Positions 55,063 to 63,236 are shown, counted from the stretch's first letter. The stretch is 64,000 bases of DNA from Bacteroidota bacterium (GCA_023441805.1 JAEZNO010000019.1:32370-96369); one strand, 5' to 3'. Notes: generated from the letters alone by a model not told the origin. Program-made: numbers and translations.

Positions 55063-55707
55063 TTAACTTTCTTTTCGATAGCATAATCTTGAATAAGCCT
55101 GCATACCTCTAAAGATTGAATTATCGGAGATCTGTTTCTGAATACTAATTAACTGCTGCTTCGTGAAACCGATACCCGAATCATGAATAATGTCTATTTG
55201 CTTATCTTTTAACAATGATAAAATCTCATCTTTTCGAAAGTTTGAATTTATCGAACCAATCACATTGTCAAAGGAGACTTGAGAAAAAACTTTCGAATCT
55301 CTTATTTTTGCAGCAATTTTTGCAAAATCATCCTCCGGAAAAATTACTTTTCCACCCTCTAACTGACTGAATATTTTAAGTGAAATATCCTTGTCATGAT
55401 AAAATCTGTATGCAAAAACACCTGGTATATCATTAAAATTCTCTCCTTCATTTAGTTGATAAGTAAACGCTCCTTGTTCACCTGGACGTGTAATATATTG
55501 CCACCCAACTGGGTTTAGTTTATTACTTTTCATCGGAAACATTTCAACCATAGGAGAAATAAAATACAATACACCCTGAAGGTTGTTATCTGTAATAGGA
55601 AAATACAAATTATCATACTTAGAGTTTGCCTTCAGCTTCTTTTCTTTGAGAACCAGAGAAGCAAGAGCTAAATTGTAAGAGAAATACAATAATAATGCTT
55701 TTTTCAA
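55063..55707 (-). CDS. Exported protein, unknown function
   Basis: A 214-aa protein with a short hydrophobic N-terminus (KKALLLYFSYNLALASLVL) that may be a signal peptide. The rest is soluble and mixed alpha/beta (LQGVLYFISPMVEMF, GVFAYRFYHDKDI). No motif. Its neighbours on the same strand are of unknown function as well, so it is best treated as prophage cargo of unknown role. Confidence 0.5.
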   Translation of the reverse strand: MKKALLLYFSYNLALASLVLKEKKLKANSKYDNLYFPITDNNLQGVLYFISPMVEMFPMKSNKLNPVGWQYITRPGEQGAFTYQLNEGENFNDIPGVFAYRFYHDKDISLKIFSQLEGGKVIFPEDDFAKIAAKIRDSKVFSQVSFDNVIGSINSNFRKDEILSLLKDKQIDIIHDSGIGFTKQQLISIQKQISDNSIFRGMQAYSRLCYRKES

Positions 55708-55848
55708 AGAAATTTAAAGTTATGTTCTACTTCTACACAAAGTCGAACATTGAATTTTCTGCTATCTTACAGCTTATCAGCTTATTAGATTTGTTTTTTG
55801 TCCGTTGTCAAAATTTTATGTTTTACTTTTATTCCTTTTAATTAAAAG

Positions 55849-56205
55849 TCAAACATTATCAGTATCTTTGTTTTTGACAAAAATCTTTCTAATAAATGAA
55901 ACAATTGCGGCTATAATTATAATAGGTATAGCAAGTACAGCTATACCCAAAACAAAGACAACAGCACCTATTGTATCTACCCAATTTAATAATAGGTAAT
56001 ATGAAACTCCTAAAAAGAAGATGCTGAAGATTAAAAAGATCCCTCGAATACTTTCAAGCGCTTCTTCAACTGAATCTTTTAACTTGAGTGAACTTATATT
56101 TAATAACACAGTTGAAATTATAACAGGTATTAGCAAAATAAACCCAATGCAGTGACCATAAAAAATGATCGTATCCATAAAATTTCTGACATCATTGAAA
56201 TCCAT
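55849..56205 (-). CDS. Multi-pass membrane protein divergent from the integrase
   Basis: A 118-aa protein from ATG at 56205 (MDFNDVRNFM); the longer frame would run into the integrase start. It has three or four membrane helices (FYGHCIGFILLIPVIISTVL, GIFLIFSIFFLGVSYYLLL, and AVVFVLGIAVLAIPIIIIAA). The start is only 33 bases from the integrase ATG, so both share a control region. A small membrane protein expressed by a prophage could alter the host envelope, for instance superinfection exclusion, but this is inference from position. Confidence 0.55.
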   Translation of the reverse strand: MDFNDVRNFMDTIIFYGHCIGFILLIPVIISTVLLNISSLKLKDSVEEALESIRGIFLIFSIFFLGVSYYLLLNWVDTIGAVVFVLGIAVLAIPIIIIAAIVSFIRKIFVKNKDTDNV

Positions 56206-56238
56206 TTGAATAGTTTTTAACAAATATTGCAAGAAAAA

Positions 56239-56829
56239 ATGAGTTTGCAAGGACAAAGAACGACCACCACTGCAATGGAGTGGGATGACTTCAAAAGTGT
56301 AATTGCCAAATTAGAAAGAGATAAAGAGTACAAATTCTGTATTCTGATTGCCGCAGGTGTATTTACCGGTTTGAGAATTTCAGACTTGCTAAAGCTCCAA
56401 TGGAGAGATTTGGAAAAACCTGAAATTATTGTCGTAAAAGAAAAGAAGACTACTAAACACAGAAGTATTAAGGTAAATGAAGATCTGGCAGCTTTAGCAA
56501 GGCGTATTAGGCAAAAACTTGGGAATCCTCCTGAAGATGAACTCATTTTCATTAATAGATGGAAAACCAAGGCAATTGATAAGAATTATGTTAACCGGAA
56601 ACTGAAGAAAATTCTCGATAGGTACGGAATAGTCCTTGAAGGAAATGCTTCTACTCATTTATTCCGAAAAACTTTAGGAAACAGAGTTCTTAAATTGTAC
56701 AACTATGCACCTGAAGCTATTTACTTATTAATGGATCTATTTGAGCATTCAAGTCCGCTGATGACAAAACGTTATTTAGGAATCCGCCAGCGAGAGATAC
56801 ATGATATTTATGACAAGTTAAGGCTTTGA
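56239..56829 (+). CDS. int: Short tyrosine recombinase (phage integrase)
   Basis: A 196-aa protein from ATG at 56239 (a TTG 12 bases earlier is less likely). Catalytic set: Arg46 in FTGLRISDLL, Lys near 69 in VVKEKK, His140-x-x-Arg143 in THLFRKTLG, His170 in FEHSSP and Tyr179 in KRYLG. It consists almost only of the catalytic domain; the usual N-terminal arm-binding and SAM-like core domains (~200 residues) are missing, although the ORF is intact and not visibly truncated. It would integrate the phage at tRNA-Pro, 1.3 kb to the right. Because of its small size it may need host factors or act like a XerC/D-type resolvase. Confidence 0.8.
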   Translation: MSLQGQRTTTTAMEWDDFKSVIAKLERDKEYKFCILIAAGVFTGLRISDLLKLQWRDLEKPEIIVVKEKKTTKHRSIKVNEDLAALARRIRQKLGNPPEDELIFINRWKTKAIDKNYVNRKLKKILDRYGIVLEGNASTHLFRKTLGNRVLKLYNYAPEAIYLLMDLFEHSSPLMTKRYLGIRQREIHDIYDKLRL

Positions 56830-56899
56830 TTAGACGAAATTCAGAGTTGTTTTCAAAATCCCTAAGATATATTTATTTGATTATCACCACATTATACTT

Positions 56900-56931
56900 T
56901 TTGCTATACAAGATTTCAGTATATACTTTTG
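56900..56931 (+). promoter_or_regulatory. Bacteroidota-type promoter
   Basis: TTTG (56900-56903), a 20-base spacer, then TACTTTTG (56924-56931) match the -33 TTTG / -7 TAnnTTTG consensus exactly. It lies 20 bases before the ATG at 56951 and is the best promoter in the window, so the operon behind it should be read by the host polymerase, probably in the lysogen. Confidence 0.75.
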
Positions 56932-56950
56932 TTAGTCAAAAATATACTTC

Positions 56951-57160
56951 ATGAATCCATTCGGAATATTAGGTGGACTTATTTCAGTGATACACCAGAA
57001 TTCAGTAGGTTTTATCACAGTGTTACAGAATCCTGTAACCGGTGAATTAATGTCAATTATTATTGATGATGGAATCCAAATCAAAGAGTACGATTACAGC
57101 AAGCGTAAAACTGGCGAACATGGCGGCTCTGGAATATTACAACCAGGCTTTATCGCTTGA
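56951..57160 (+). CDS. Small operon-leading protein, unknown function
   Basis: A 69-aa protein (MNPFGILGGLISVIHQNSVG start) with a hydrophobic N-terminal half and a short beta segment (PVTGELMSIIIDDGIQI). It follows a near-perfect host promoter by 20 bases and overlaps the next gene by 41 bases. Function unknown; expression in the lysogen is likely. Confidence 0.55.
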   Translation: MNPFGILGGLISVIHQNSVGFITVLQNPVTGELMSIIIDDGIQIKEYDYSKRKTGEHGGSGILQPGFIA

Positions 57161-57470
57161 GCAAATAATTTTTTTCGAGTATATTTGGAACATAGCGAAG
57201 TTCTCAAAGAACCGTAAGTTCCAGATAAGACGCTCAACCATTGAAAAGGATCTGAGACTGACCAGGTATGCAGTTGAGAAACTACAAGCTTGGCTTGAGG
57301 ATTTGAAGATTCTCATTTCAATGCCCCGTAAAAGAGATACTATGGCTAAGTTATATGAGTTCTCAGATAAGGGACTTTTATCAAAATGGTCAGAAATCTA
57401 TTCTGATAAGTTTCCTGTTTCCCATTATGTTGAACAACACAAAACCCGAATAAATTTATTCAAGCCATGA
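57120..57470 (+). CDS. Winged-helix DNA-binding protein
   Basis: A 116-aa protein from ATG at 57120 (MAALEYYNQALSLEQ); longer frames would overlap the upstream gene more. Residues ~15-90 follow a winged-helix pattern: LEQIIFFEYIWNIAKFSKNR, then STIEKDLRLTRYAVEKLQAW as recognition helices, then DLKILISMPRK / AKLYEFSD as a wing. It resembles the DNA-binding domains of plasmid/phage replication or regulatory proteins. Overlap of 41 bases upstream and ATGA-type coupling downstream place it in a three-gene operon next to the attachment site, where an excisionase-like or repressor role is conceivable. Confidence 0.6.
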   Translation: MAALEYYNQALSLEQIIFFEYIWNIAKFSKNRKFQIRRSTIEKDLRLTRYAVEKLQAWLEDLKILISMPRKRDTMAKLYEFSDKGLLSKWSEIYSDKFPVSHYVEQHKTRINLFKP

Positions 57471-57763
57471 GTTATAACAATCTGAAGAAAGTACCAGAAT
57501 GGAACCCTAAGGCTCCAATCTGCCCAAAATGTGGCGGACCTCAATTTACCGTATTTAAAGTTGAAGATGCAGGAATCCCTGCAACAGGTTTCGTATGTGA
57601 TACTTGCTACGCATCCTACATTAATGTTCCTGACAACACTTTCTGGCTTGGAGTGATGGAGCAATCAACTTATTTTGAGATGATTATATCAGGAAAGGTA
57701 GCAATAGAAATTGAAACAGATAGTAATGGGAATACAGTAATGCACTCTTTATCAAAATCTTAG
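57467..57763 (+). CDS. Zinc-ribbon protein of the integration region
   Basis: A 98-aa protein with CPKCGG near residue 19 and CDTC near 44, forming a four-Cys zinc ribbon. The rest is mixed (FWLGVMEQSTYFEMIISGKV). Its ATG overlaps the upstream stop (ATGA, 57467-57470). It could be an adaptor or DNA-binding partner of the winged-helix protein. It is the last phage gene before the attachment site. Confidence 0.6.
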   Translation: MSYNNLKKVPEWNPKAPICPKCGGPQFTVFKVEDAGIPATGFVCDTCYASYINVPDNTFWLGVMEQSTYFEMIISGKVAIEIETDSNGNTVMHSLSKS

Positions 57764-57769
57764 AAAGGT

Positions 57770-57823
57770 CATAGGTTGATTTCAACCTATGGAATGATTC
57801 CATAGGTTGATTTCGACCTATGG
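57770..57823. repeat. Two tandem palindromes of ~24 bases
   Basis: CATAGGTTGA-TT-TCAACCTATG (57770-57791) is a perfect 10-bp palindrome, and CCATAGGTTGATTTCGACCTATGG (57800-57823; only CCATAGGT and ACCTATGG are needed to identify it) repeats it with one change, 30 bases downstream. The second is followed by AATTTTAAAAAAAC. They lie just after the three-gene operon and before the attachment site, so they could be terminators, operators of the winged-helix protein, or recombinase-arm/excisionase sites. Confidence 0.65.
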
Positions 57824-58142
57824 AATTTTAAAAAAACTTCTACGCCCTTACTGCCATAAGGCTTTCAGAAGGTGTGAGTGCTTCGTAATAACAATAATAT
57901 AAGTATAATTAGTAGTAATAGAAAATTTTTTTCTGAAAAAATTTAAGGGGTCGTATAAAATAATCTGCTGAACTGTATCAGCTAAGCAGAACCTCTGGCG
58001 AGTTAAATAAATAATTGTTAAAAAATGTTAAAAATGAATTCGGAAAGACATCTCAGCCTGCTTAAGCTAAAATTTTTTTACCAACCCATTTTACCAAAAA
58101 TGGTAAAACCCTTGTTTATCAAGGGTTTCACGATGGTCAAAG
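57824..58142. other. Intergenic region between last phage gene and tRNA-Pro; probable arm of the attachment site
   Basis: No credible ORF. It holds two perfect hairpins: TTTTACCA-AAAA-TGGTAAAA (58091-58110 region) and AAACCCTTG-TTTAT-CAAGGGTTT (58107-58129 region). Read on the minus strand they follow the tRNA 3' end, so they act as its terminator. The junction between phage and host DNA should fall at the tRNA end. Confidence 0.5.
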
Positions 58143-58217
58143 TCGGAGTGGTCAGACTCGAACTGACGACCACTTGCACCCCATGCAAGTACGCTAGCCA
58201 ACTGCGCCACACCCCGA
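58143..58217 (-). tRNA. tRNA-Pro (GGG anticodon)
   Basis: A 75-base cloverleaf on the minus strand: acceptor arm TCGGGGT/ACTCCGA (one G-T pair), anticodon stem CTTGC/GCAAG with loop ATGGGGT giving anticodon GGG (CCC/CCU codons), and T arm GTTCGAGTC. CCA is not encoded. The 3' end (58143) points towards the phage, the usual place for a phage attachment core. Confidence 0.9.
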
Positions 58218-58253
58218 ATGGTTTGCAAAATTACAAAAAAATATTACAAACAA

Positions 58254-59984
58254 TCAACTTAGATTAGAAAGCACCGTTACTTTTCCTGTAAGAGTGAATT
58301 CTGTTATTAGTACTCCCTGGGTATAAATACCATCAAATAATCCGTCCTTCTCATTTCCTTCGACTGATCCTTCTACGAATATCCTGTAAATTTCACCTTC
58401 AACCAACCCTGGTGAACTAAATATAATGGATTGAAACTCATCAGATGGTTTAAAAGTTACAATATTATCATCCTTACTATTGGTTAGGTGGATAATGGTA
58501 CCTTTCGGATATTCATTGCTAAAAATAGCAAGCAAGGAGTTCTGATGTGAAGTTGTATCAGGAAATTCAATTAAATCAGAATTAGTGCCTGATCCGATAA
58601 TAGTACCTCCATTGATATAAAATTTCCCATTAGGATCAATAGTAACTTCCGGAGCAGAATGAGGACCATGAATTATTATAGTACCACCTGCTATGGTTAA
58701 ATCACCGTTACTATCAATTCCATCACCATTTATACAATCAAGCACAAGATAACCACTATTTATTTCAACTAAGCTTCCATCGTCATAATCAACATCATAG
58801 CCTGCCGTTGCACTAAAACAGTCATCAATAGAAGTGATTCTAATTTCAGCCTGTGAGATAAACATGCGATTACTTTCAAAACCCTCAACCGAACGTAAAA
58901 TATTTATTGAACCACCTGATACGACAATATCCTTATTGGTATGGACTCCTGTTCTAGCAGTATAAAGAACGAACTTACCAGATCTGATTTCGGCTGATCC
59001 ATCAGTATCAATTGCATGATCTGTGGCATCAATAGTAACAGAATCAGGGCTAAGAACAACCAGATTACCTGCTTTTATTCCTTTTTGTGAAAGAGAAGAC
59101 GTGTCGGTTTCATATCCACCACCTGAGATAATTGAGTAATAGCCTTTATTAATAGCAATGCTGCCCTCAGCAGAAATACCGTCACCACCTGTGATGGCAT
59201 TTATTTTTGATTCAGTAAAGACAATGTTTCCGGGTTTTGGATTTGTCTCCTCATCACTCTTAAAACCATCTCCACCAGTAACAACCGAAATATCGGCTTG
59301 CTGAATTATGAGGTAGTCTTTGCCTCTGATTCCATCATCTATAGCATTTACGTTATAGATACCGCTTTTAATGATCAGACCATCTTTGCCTGTAATCCCG
59401 TCATTAAAATTTGCATTCACCGTCAATTTCCCCGTTCCATACAGAGTTAAATCAGACTTGCTGAACAAAGTTGCATTGGGATCTTCATGATTATAATATA
59501 CGGAGCCATCTGACAGTTGATTTTCAGAACCTTCAGGAAGATGAACGATTACTTTGCGAGCCTTCTCAATTAGGATTGCGGGACCTGTAGGATTATGGAT
59601 ATTGACATTATCAAGAATCAGTCGTACCAGGTCATTCTTTGACGCATCGACAATGATGGCACCACTATTTAGCAAACCATTAATTTTATAGTTACCTGAT
59701 TTACGAATAGTGGCAATTGTACCGGAAACCAAAACATCAGGTGAACTGCTTGAAATACTACTTCCCTGAAGATTAATGACAATTTCAGATTGTGGGTCCC
59801 ATGAATAATCGCCACTTTCTTCATGTCCTAAGCCTGTAAGAGTATCAATAACATTATCAATTGGAATAGAATCATTTCCGTTGAAATCAGTGTTATCCTT
59901 ATCCTTTTCACAAGAAGTAACGGTGATAACTAAAAAAGTCATCAGTATAAAGAAAAGCCTGCTTATGAAATTGCCTTGCAACAT
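58254..59984 (-). CDS. Beta-helix carbohydrate-binding lipoprotein (Cthe_2159-like, DUF4353)
   Basis: A 576-aa protein, the first chromosomal gene after the tRNA. The signal peptide ends in lipobox VTSC (Cys25) followed by acidic EKDKDN, indicating surface lipoprotein export. Residues ~85-480 contain regular ~20-25-residue turns with GGDG, DGI and ISGG motifs (e.g. ITGKDGLII, AIDDGIRGKDY, GGDGFKSDEE), the right-handed parallel beta-helix of Cthe_2159-type proteins, which bind calcium and acidic polysaccharides. A final ~100-residue beta domain follows. It probably binds plant or algal polysaccharide at the cell surface. Confidence 0.75.
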   Translation of the reverse strand: MLQGNFISRLFFILMTFLVITVTSCEKDKDNTDFNGNDSIPIDNVIDTLTGLGHEESGDYSWDPQSEIVINLQGSSISSSSPDVLVSGTIATIRKSGNYKINGLLNSGAIIVDASKNDLVRLILDNVNIHNPTGPAILIEKARKVIVHLPEGSENQLSDGSVYYNHEDPNATLFSKSDLTLYGTGKLTVNANFNDGITGKDGLIIKSGIYNVNAIDDGIRGKDYLIIQQADISVVTGGDGFKSDEETNPKPGNIVFTESKINAITGGDGISAEGSIAINKGYYSIISGGGYETDTSSLSQKGIKAGNLVVLSPDSVTIDATDHAIDTDGSAEIRSGKFVLYTARTGVHTNKDIVVSGGSINILRSVEGFESNRMFISQAEIRITSIDDCFSATAGYDVDYDDGSLVEINSGYLVLDCINGDGIDSNGDLTIAGGTIIIHGPHSAPEVTIDPNGKFYINGGTIIGSGTNSDLIEFPDTTSHQNSLLAIFSNEYPKGTIIHLTNSKDDNIVTFKPSDEFQSIIFSSPGLVEGEIYRIFVEGSVEGNEKDGLFDGIYTQGVLITEFTLTGKVTVLSNLS

Positions 59985-60231
59985 ACTTATTTACTGTTAG
60001 TTACATACATTAAACAGGCTGAATACCGGTAATGTTGAAGTAATCGTAGGTTGTAACCCTAAGCGCTACAAGCATTTAAGGAATAAAAGCGTGTAAATAG
60101 TAGAAGAAATGAAGCATGCCCATGTCAGCCACTTTAAATTTTAAAAAGAAAGGGTGTCGATTGAACAGACAGAGAATAGAAGGTAATGGAGAGAATTCTT
60201 GGGTAAAGTTTGAAAATAAAGGACAAAAAAA
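59985..60231. other. Intergenic region
   Basis: About 300 bases lie between the beta-helix lipoprotein and the TPR gene. Apart from the terminator at 60232 nothing distinctive is seen; the leftward promoter of the lipoprotein should lie here, but no clean TTTG / TAnnTTTG pair is obvious. Confidence 0.4.
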
Positions 60232-60258
60232 AACCGGAAATGAATCCGGTTCTTTTTT
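60232..60258 (-). terminator. Terminator of the sigma / TPR operon
   Basis: AACCGGA pairs with TCCGGTT around AATGAA (60232-60251), flanked by an A run on the left and a T run on the right, so it can work in both directions. It lies 35 bases after the TPR gene. Confidence 0.8.
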
Positions 60259-60286
60259 GTATCAATGATCTTTAAGTGGGGGTTGT

Positions 60287-61045
60287 TTACTGCCGTCCAA
60301 GTTTTTCCAGAACCTTTACAGCTTCCAGTTTATGATAGTTATTTGGATCGGCGGCGATATTACTAAACTGATTAACGGCAAAATCAATTTGCGCGTTTTT
60401 AAGATAACACAATCCGAGGTACCACTCTGCATGTTCAACATAAAGGTTTTTCTTATCGTTAACGATGTATCTGAATGATTTTATAGCATCGTCGATACGG
60501 TCGGTTTCGATGTAAGAAATTCCATTATAGAACCAGACTGCCATATTTGAGCTGTCCCTGTCAAGAATCTCAGCAAATAACAGGGAAGCACCCTGAAAAT
60601 CTTTTTGTTGAAATTTCAAAACAGCCTCAACGATATTGGCATTACCCGAACGTGTAAGTTCGATAGTTCTGTCTGAATCATAGTACATGCTGAATAGTTT
60701 TTCAGGAGTGTAGGAGCGCTGCTGAGTAAACAAAATAGCGCCACCGGTAATCATAAGTACAGCAATCGCTGCTGCAGCAGCGAGCTGCCATTTACGCGGT
60801 TGCAACTTGATGATTTTGGGTGCATTATATTGTTTCTTCTCATTCATAAGACTCATAAGCTTGCGACGAAGCTCGATGGCATCTTCATCCTGAAGAATGA
60901 CATCTAGATCCTTGTCAAGCTTGAGCTCAGTCGACAGTTCGGAACTGGATTGCAATTCTTTACTGAACCATCGGAGTTCATCCTCGTTCATTTCCCCGGA
61001 TAAAAATCTTTCGATATACCGGGAATACTTGAGTTTTCTAGTCAT
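60287..61045 (-). CDS. Membrane-anchored TPR protein, probable anti-sigma partner
   Basis: A 252-aa protein from ATG at 61045 (MTRKLKYSRY), which overlaps the sigma factor stop by 8 bases (ATGACTAG). Residues ~1-75 are cytoplasmic and resemble the anti-sigma helices at FLSGEMNEDELRWFSKEL; a single membrane helix follows (WQLAAAAAIAVLMITGGAIL at ~86-105); residues ~125-250 are TPR repeats (e.g. VWFYNGISYIETDRIDDAIK, WYLGLCYLKNAQIDFAVNQF). No zinc motif. Being co-transcribed with an ECF sigma factor supports a role in sensing and sigma control. Confidence 0.7.
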   Translation of the reverse strand: MTRKLKYSRYIERFLSGEMNEDELRWFSKELQSSSELSTELKLDKDLDVILQDEDAIELRRKLMSLMNEKKQYNAPKIIKLQPRKWQLAAAAAIAVLMITGGAILFTQQRSYTPEKLFSMYYDSDRTIELTRSGNANIVEAVLKFQQKDFQGASLLFAEILDRDSSNMAVWFYNGISYIETDRIDDAIKSFRYIVNDKKNLYVEHAEWYLGLCYLKNAQIDFAVNQFSNIAADPNNYHKLEAVKVLEKLGRQ

Positions 61046-61619
61046 TGGACAGGAATTTTTGGCACTTTGGATCATTGATAATTCTCTTCTTTAACTCTTC
61101 CTTACAGAGATATTTTCTGGTTTTTGCGTATTTTTCGGTTTTAAATCCCATTTCAGATGCAATGTCTCTTAATGGTACTTTTTTAATAAATAACATCAGA
61201 ACTTTCTGGCAATCATTCGATAGTGATAAGAAGTGTTGTTGATACAATCTGAATTTTTCAAGTTCTTCGTGGTTCTTTTCGTTCAATGCAAAGTCGGGCA
61301 TAGTTATAAAAGATTCAACATCACTGAATTCACCGTTTAATTGTTTCCTTTTGTTAAGCTTTTGTAACCAAAGGTTTCGGCTTACTGAATACAGGTAAGT
61401 ACGAAAAGAACAACTTAAATCCAATTCATTTGCCTTGATCTTTTTAAAGACAATCAAAAGACTATCTTGAAAAATATCTTCAGCATCTTCTTCACTCCCA
61501 TTGTTCTTGGTCACCAGGAACAAGATCATGGGGAACAATTCCTGATATATATACTTGATGATGTAATCACTACGAAGTCGTAGGCCTTCCATGATTGCTT
61601 CATCAGAATAATGTATCAT
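61038..61619 (-). CDS. ECF-family RNA polymerase sigma factor
   Basis: A 193-aa protein. Region 2: FLVTKNNGSEEDAEDIFQDS, then LLIVFKKI; region 4: LSNDCQKVLMLFIKKVPLRD followed by IASEMGFKTEKYAKTRKYLC as the helix-turn-helix. It directs core polymerase to a small set of envelope or export genes. The gene overlaps the TPR protein by 8 bases. Its targets might include the neighbouring T9SS gene, but nothing in the sequence proves it. Confidence 0.85.
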   Translation of the reverse strand: MIHYSDEAIMEGLRLRSDYIIKYIYQELFPMILFLVTKNNGSEEDAEDIFQDSLLIVFKKIKANELDLSCSFRTYLYSVSRNLWLQKLNKRKQLNGEFSDVESFITMPDFALNEKNHEELEKFRLYQQHFLSLSNDCQKVLMLFIKKVPLRDIASEMGFKTEKYAKTRKYLCKEELKKRIINDPKCQKFLSND

Positions 61620-62022
61620 GTTCGTTTACTTTATCCGTTTTTTACTAAAAGGTAATACCTGTTGTTAAAAAATTTTCCATTTTTTTTTGCACTTTGCATT
61701 GGTTGTTACAACCACAAATTTTTATTGCATTTTAACAGCTTGATTACCACTCAAATATAAATCTATCCAAAAAAAATGCTAAAAATATGTCGGAGATGGT
61801 ATTACCTTTTGATGTTTAATGGATAAATATGCGTAAAGGTAACTCACAAGAGGGCGAGAAATCTTCAATTTGGAATAGAAAATATTTACTTTTGACACGT
61901 TAACGAAACTTATGGATTTGTGTGTGACAACTATATTTGGTGTCTTCTCAACCTCGCAAAAATAACTAACTTCTAATATTTAGCAAATAACAGAAACACA
62001 TAATCCCAAACCCCTTAATAAA
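61620..62022. other. Divergent intergenic region with -7 box
   Basis: The 400-base region between the leftward sigma gene and the rightward T9SS gene contains TATATTTG at 61932-61939, an exact -7 box on the plus strand, leaving a ~80-base leader. A -33 TTTG at proper spacing is not seen, so an alternative sigma factor could be used. Nothing else is recognised. Confidence 0.45.
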
Positions 62023-63216
62023 ATGAAAAAGAGAACTACAATTTTAATGATCGCATTCCTCCCTTTAATCTTAATGTCAGTAAAAACATTTGCAGGTAAT
62101 GATATTAAAGGATTTGTCCGTTACCACCAGGATCCTACCAAACCGCTTGCAGGTGTTGAAGTCGGACTATTTATGGATGGTACACTGATTAAACAAACAG
62201 TGACTGCTCATAATGGCAAATACACCTTTAAAGATGTTGAACCAGGAATATACACCATTAAAAATATAAATTCCAATTTAAAAGCTGGTGGTTTGGAATT
62301 ATCTGATTATGAACTTATAATGGCAATCATTCATAATGAGTACCAGCCTACCGAAATTGAAAAGTTAGCTGCAGACCTCGATCAGAATAATGTGATTGAC
62401 CAGAATGATGCTGACATGTGGATTGCAAACTGGGATTCAGGATTTGAGCCAAAATGGGTTTTTGAGGAAATTACCATATTGCATAATACTACTAAAAAGA
62501 ATGTTCCGGAAATGGGTGGATCCAGTTCAGGTGACGTAAATGGTACTTTTGTTCCAACCGGAAGATCTAATCCTTTAATTGAGACTGAGTATTTTGCAAA
62601 GAAGTTTTCACGCGAATTTTCAATAGAAATAAACGCGCAATCACTCACTGAAATCACCGGAATGGGTTTAATTATAGGATATCCTGAAGAAATCACTATA
62701 AACGAGGTTAATTCTCAGCTGGGAGATCTCACTAATATTAAGGTATTGGACAATACTATCGTGATTACCTGGGTTGGTGAATTTTCACTTAATCCAAAGA
62801 ATCCTGTAATAGTTATTAACGGTTCAGCCAATGAGAAATATAATGGTGGTGATGTTAAGTTAACAATTAATGAGAAAAGTCACTTTGTAAGTAATGGTAA
62901 AGTAGTTACACCACGTTTTTCAGTCCCGTTCTTAACAACAATTGGTGAAGAGTACTTACAGAAAAGTTATCCCAATCCGGCTGATAATTATACCAGAGTA
63001 TCTTTCACACTACCATGTAATTCTCATACTCAATTGAATATTTATAACCTGACCGGACAATTAGTAAAAACTGTTATTAATGAAGAGATGATCTCAGGGC
63101 AGCACACAATTGAAATACCGGTTTCAGATCTTAAAGAAGGAGTATATTTTTATAATCTAACCACAAGTGGAGATATCAAGATAAACCAGTCGAAGAGACT
63201 CGTTGTTGTTCACTAA
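62023..63216 (+). CDS. T9SS-secreted protein with dockerin-like segment and repeat peptide
   Basis: A 397-aa protein. Signal peptide 1-24; a carboxypeptidase-regulatory/CNA-B-like beta domain (~28-83, FVRYHQDPTKPLAGVEVGLF, then NGKYTFKDVEPG); a dockerin-like calcium segment (ELSDYELI and DLDQNNVIDQNDADMW); then residues 159-181, which are the same 23-residue peptide that makes up the downstream repeat protein (NVPEMGGSSSG to FVPTGR); a cohesin-like beta domain (~190-300); and a type A Por sorting domain (YPNPADNYTRVSF, LTGQLVKT, GVYFYNL; ~315-397) for secretion through T9SS and attachment to the surface. A dockerin/cohesin-like pair suggests assembly of a surface complex. Confidence 0.75.
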   Translation: MKKRTTILMIAFLPLILMSVKTFAGNDIKGFVRYHQDPTKPLAGVEVGLFMDGTLIKQTVTAHNGKYTFKDVEPGIYTIKNINSNLKAGGLELSDYELIMAIIHNEYQPTEIEKLAADLDQNNVIDQNDADMWIANWDSGFEPKWVFEEITILHNTTKKNVPEMGGSSSGDVNGTFVPTGRSNPLIETEYFAKKFSREFSIEINAQSLTEITGMGLIIGYPEEITINEVNSQLGDLTNIKVLDNTIVITWVGEFSLNPKNPVIVINGSANEKYNGGDVKLTINEKSHFVSNGKVVTPRFSVPFLTTIGEEYLQKSYPNPADNYTRVSFTLPCNSHTQLNIYNLTGQLVKTVINEEMISGQHTIEIPVSDLKEGVYFYNLTTSGDIKINQSKRLVVVH

Positions 63217-63236
63217 TTTTAAGAGGTTTTGAGTAA

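Larger units (their letters stand above)
1..58143. mobile_element. Integrated crAss-like prophage, right part (left end outside window)
   Basis: The stretch has a phage-like division into a rightward virion block (1-29549) and a leftward replication block (29662-52049), followed by accessory genes and a tyrosine recombinase. The RNA polymerase signature DFDVD in a 2830-aa ORF, the chain of three giant ORFs, the rIIA/rIIB pair, the UDG-fold protein and the family A polymerase are together characteristic of crAss-like phages. The right boundary is placed at the 3' end of tRNA-Pro (58143) because that end faces the recombinase and the genes beyond it are ordinary chromosomal genes. No second copy of the tRNA end is visible, so the left boundary lies outside the window and exact ends are unproven. 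Confidence 0.8.

Noticed and set aside
58025..58267. 80-codon ORF on the plus strand near the right prophage end
   Set aside because: It runs across the tRNA-Pro gene on the other strand; such antisense tRNA frames are often mis-annotated and the rest has no protein-like features.
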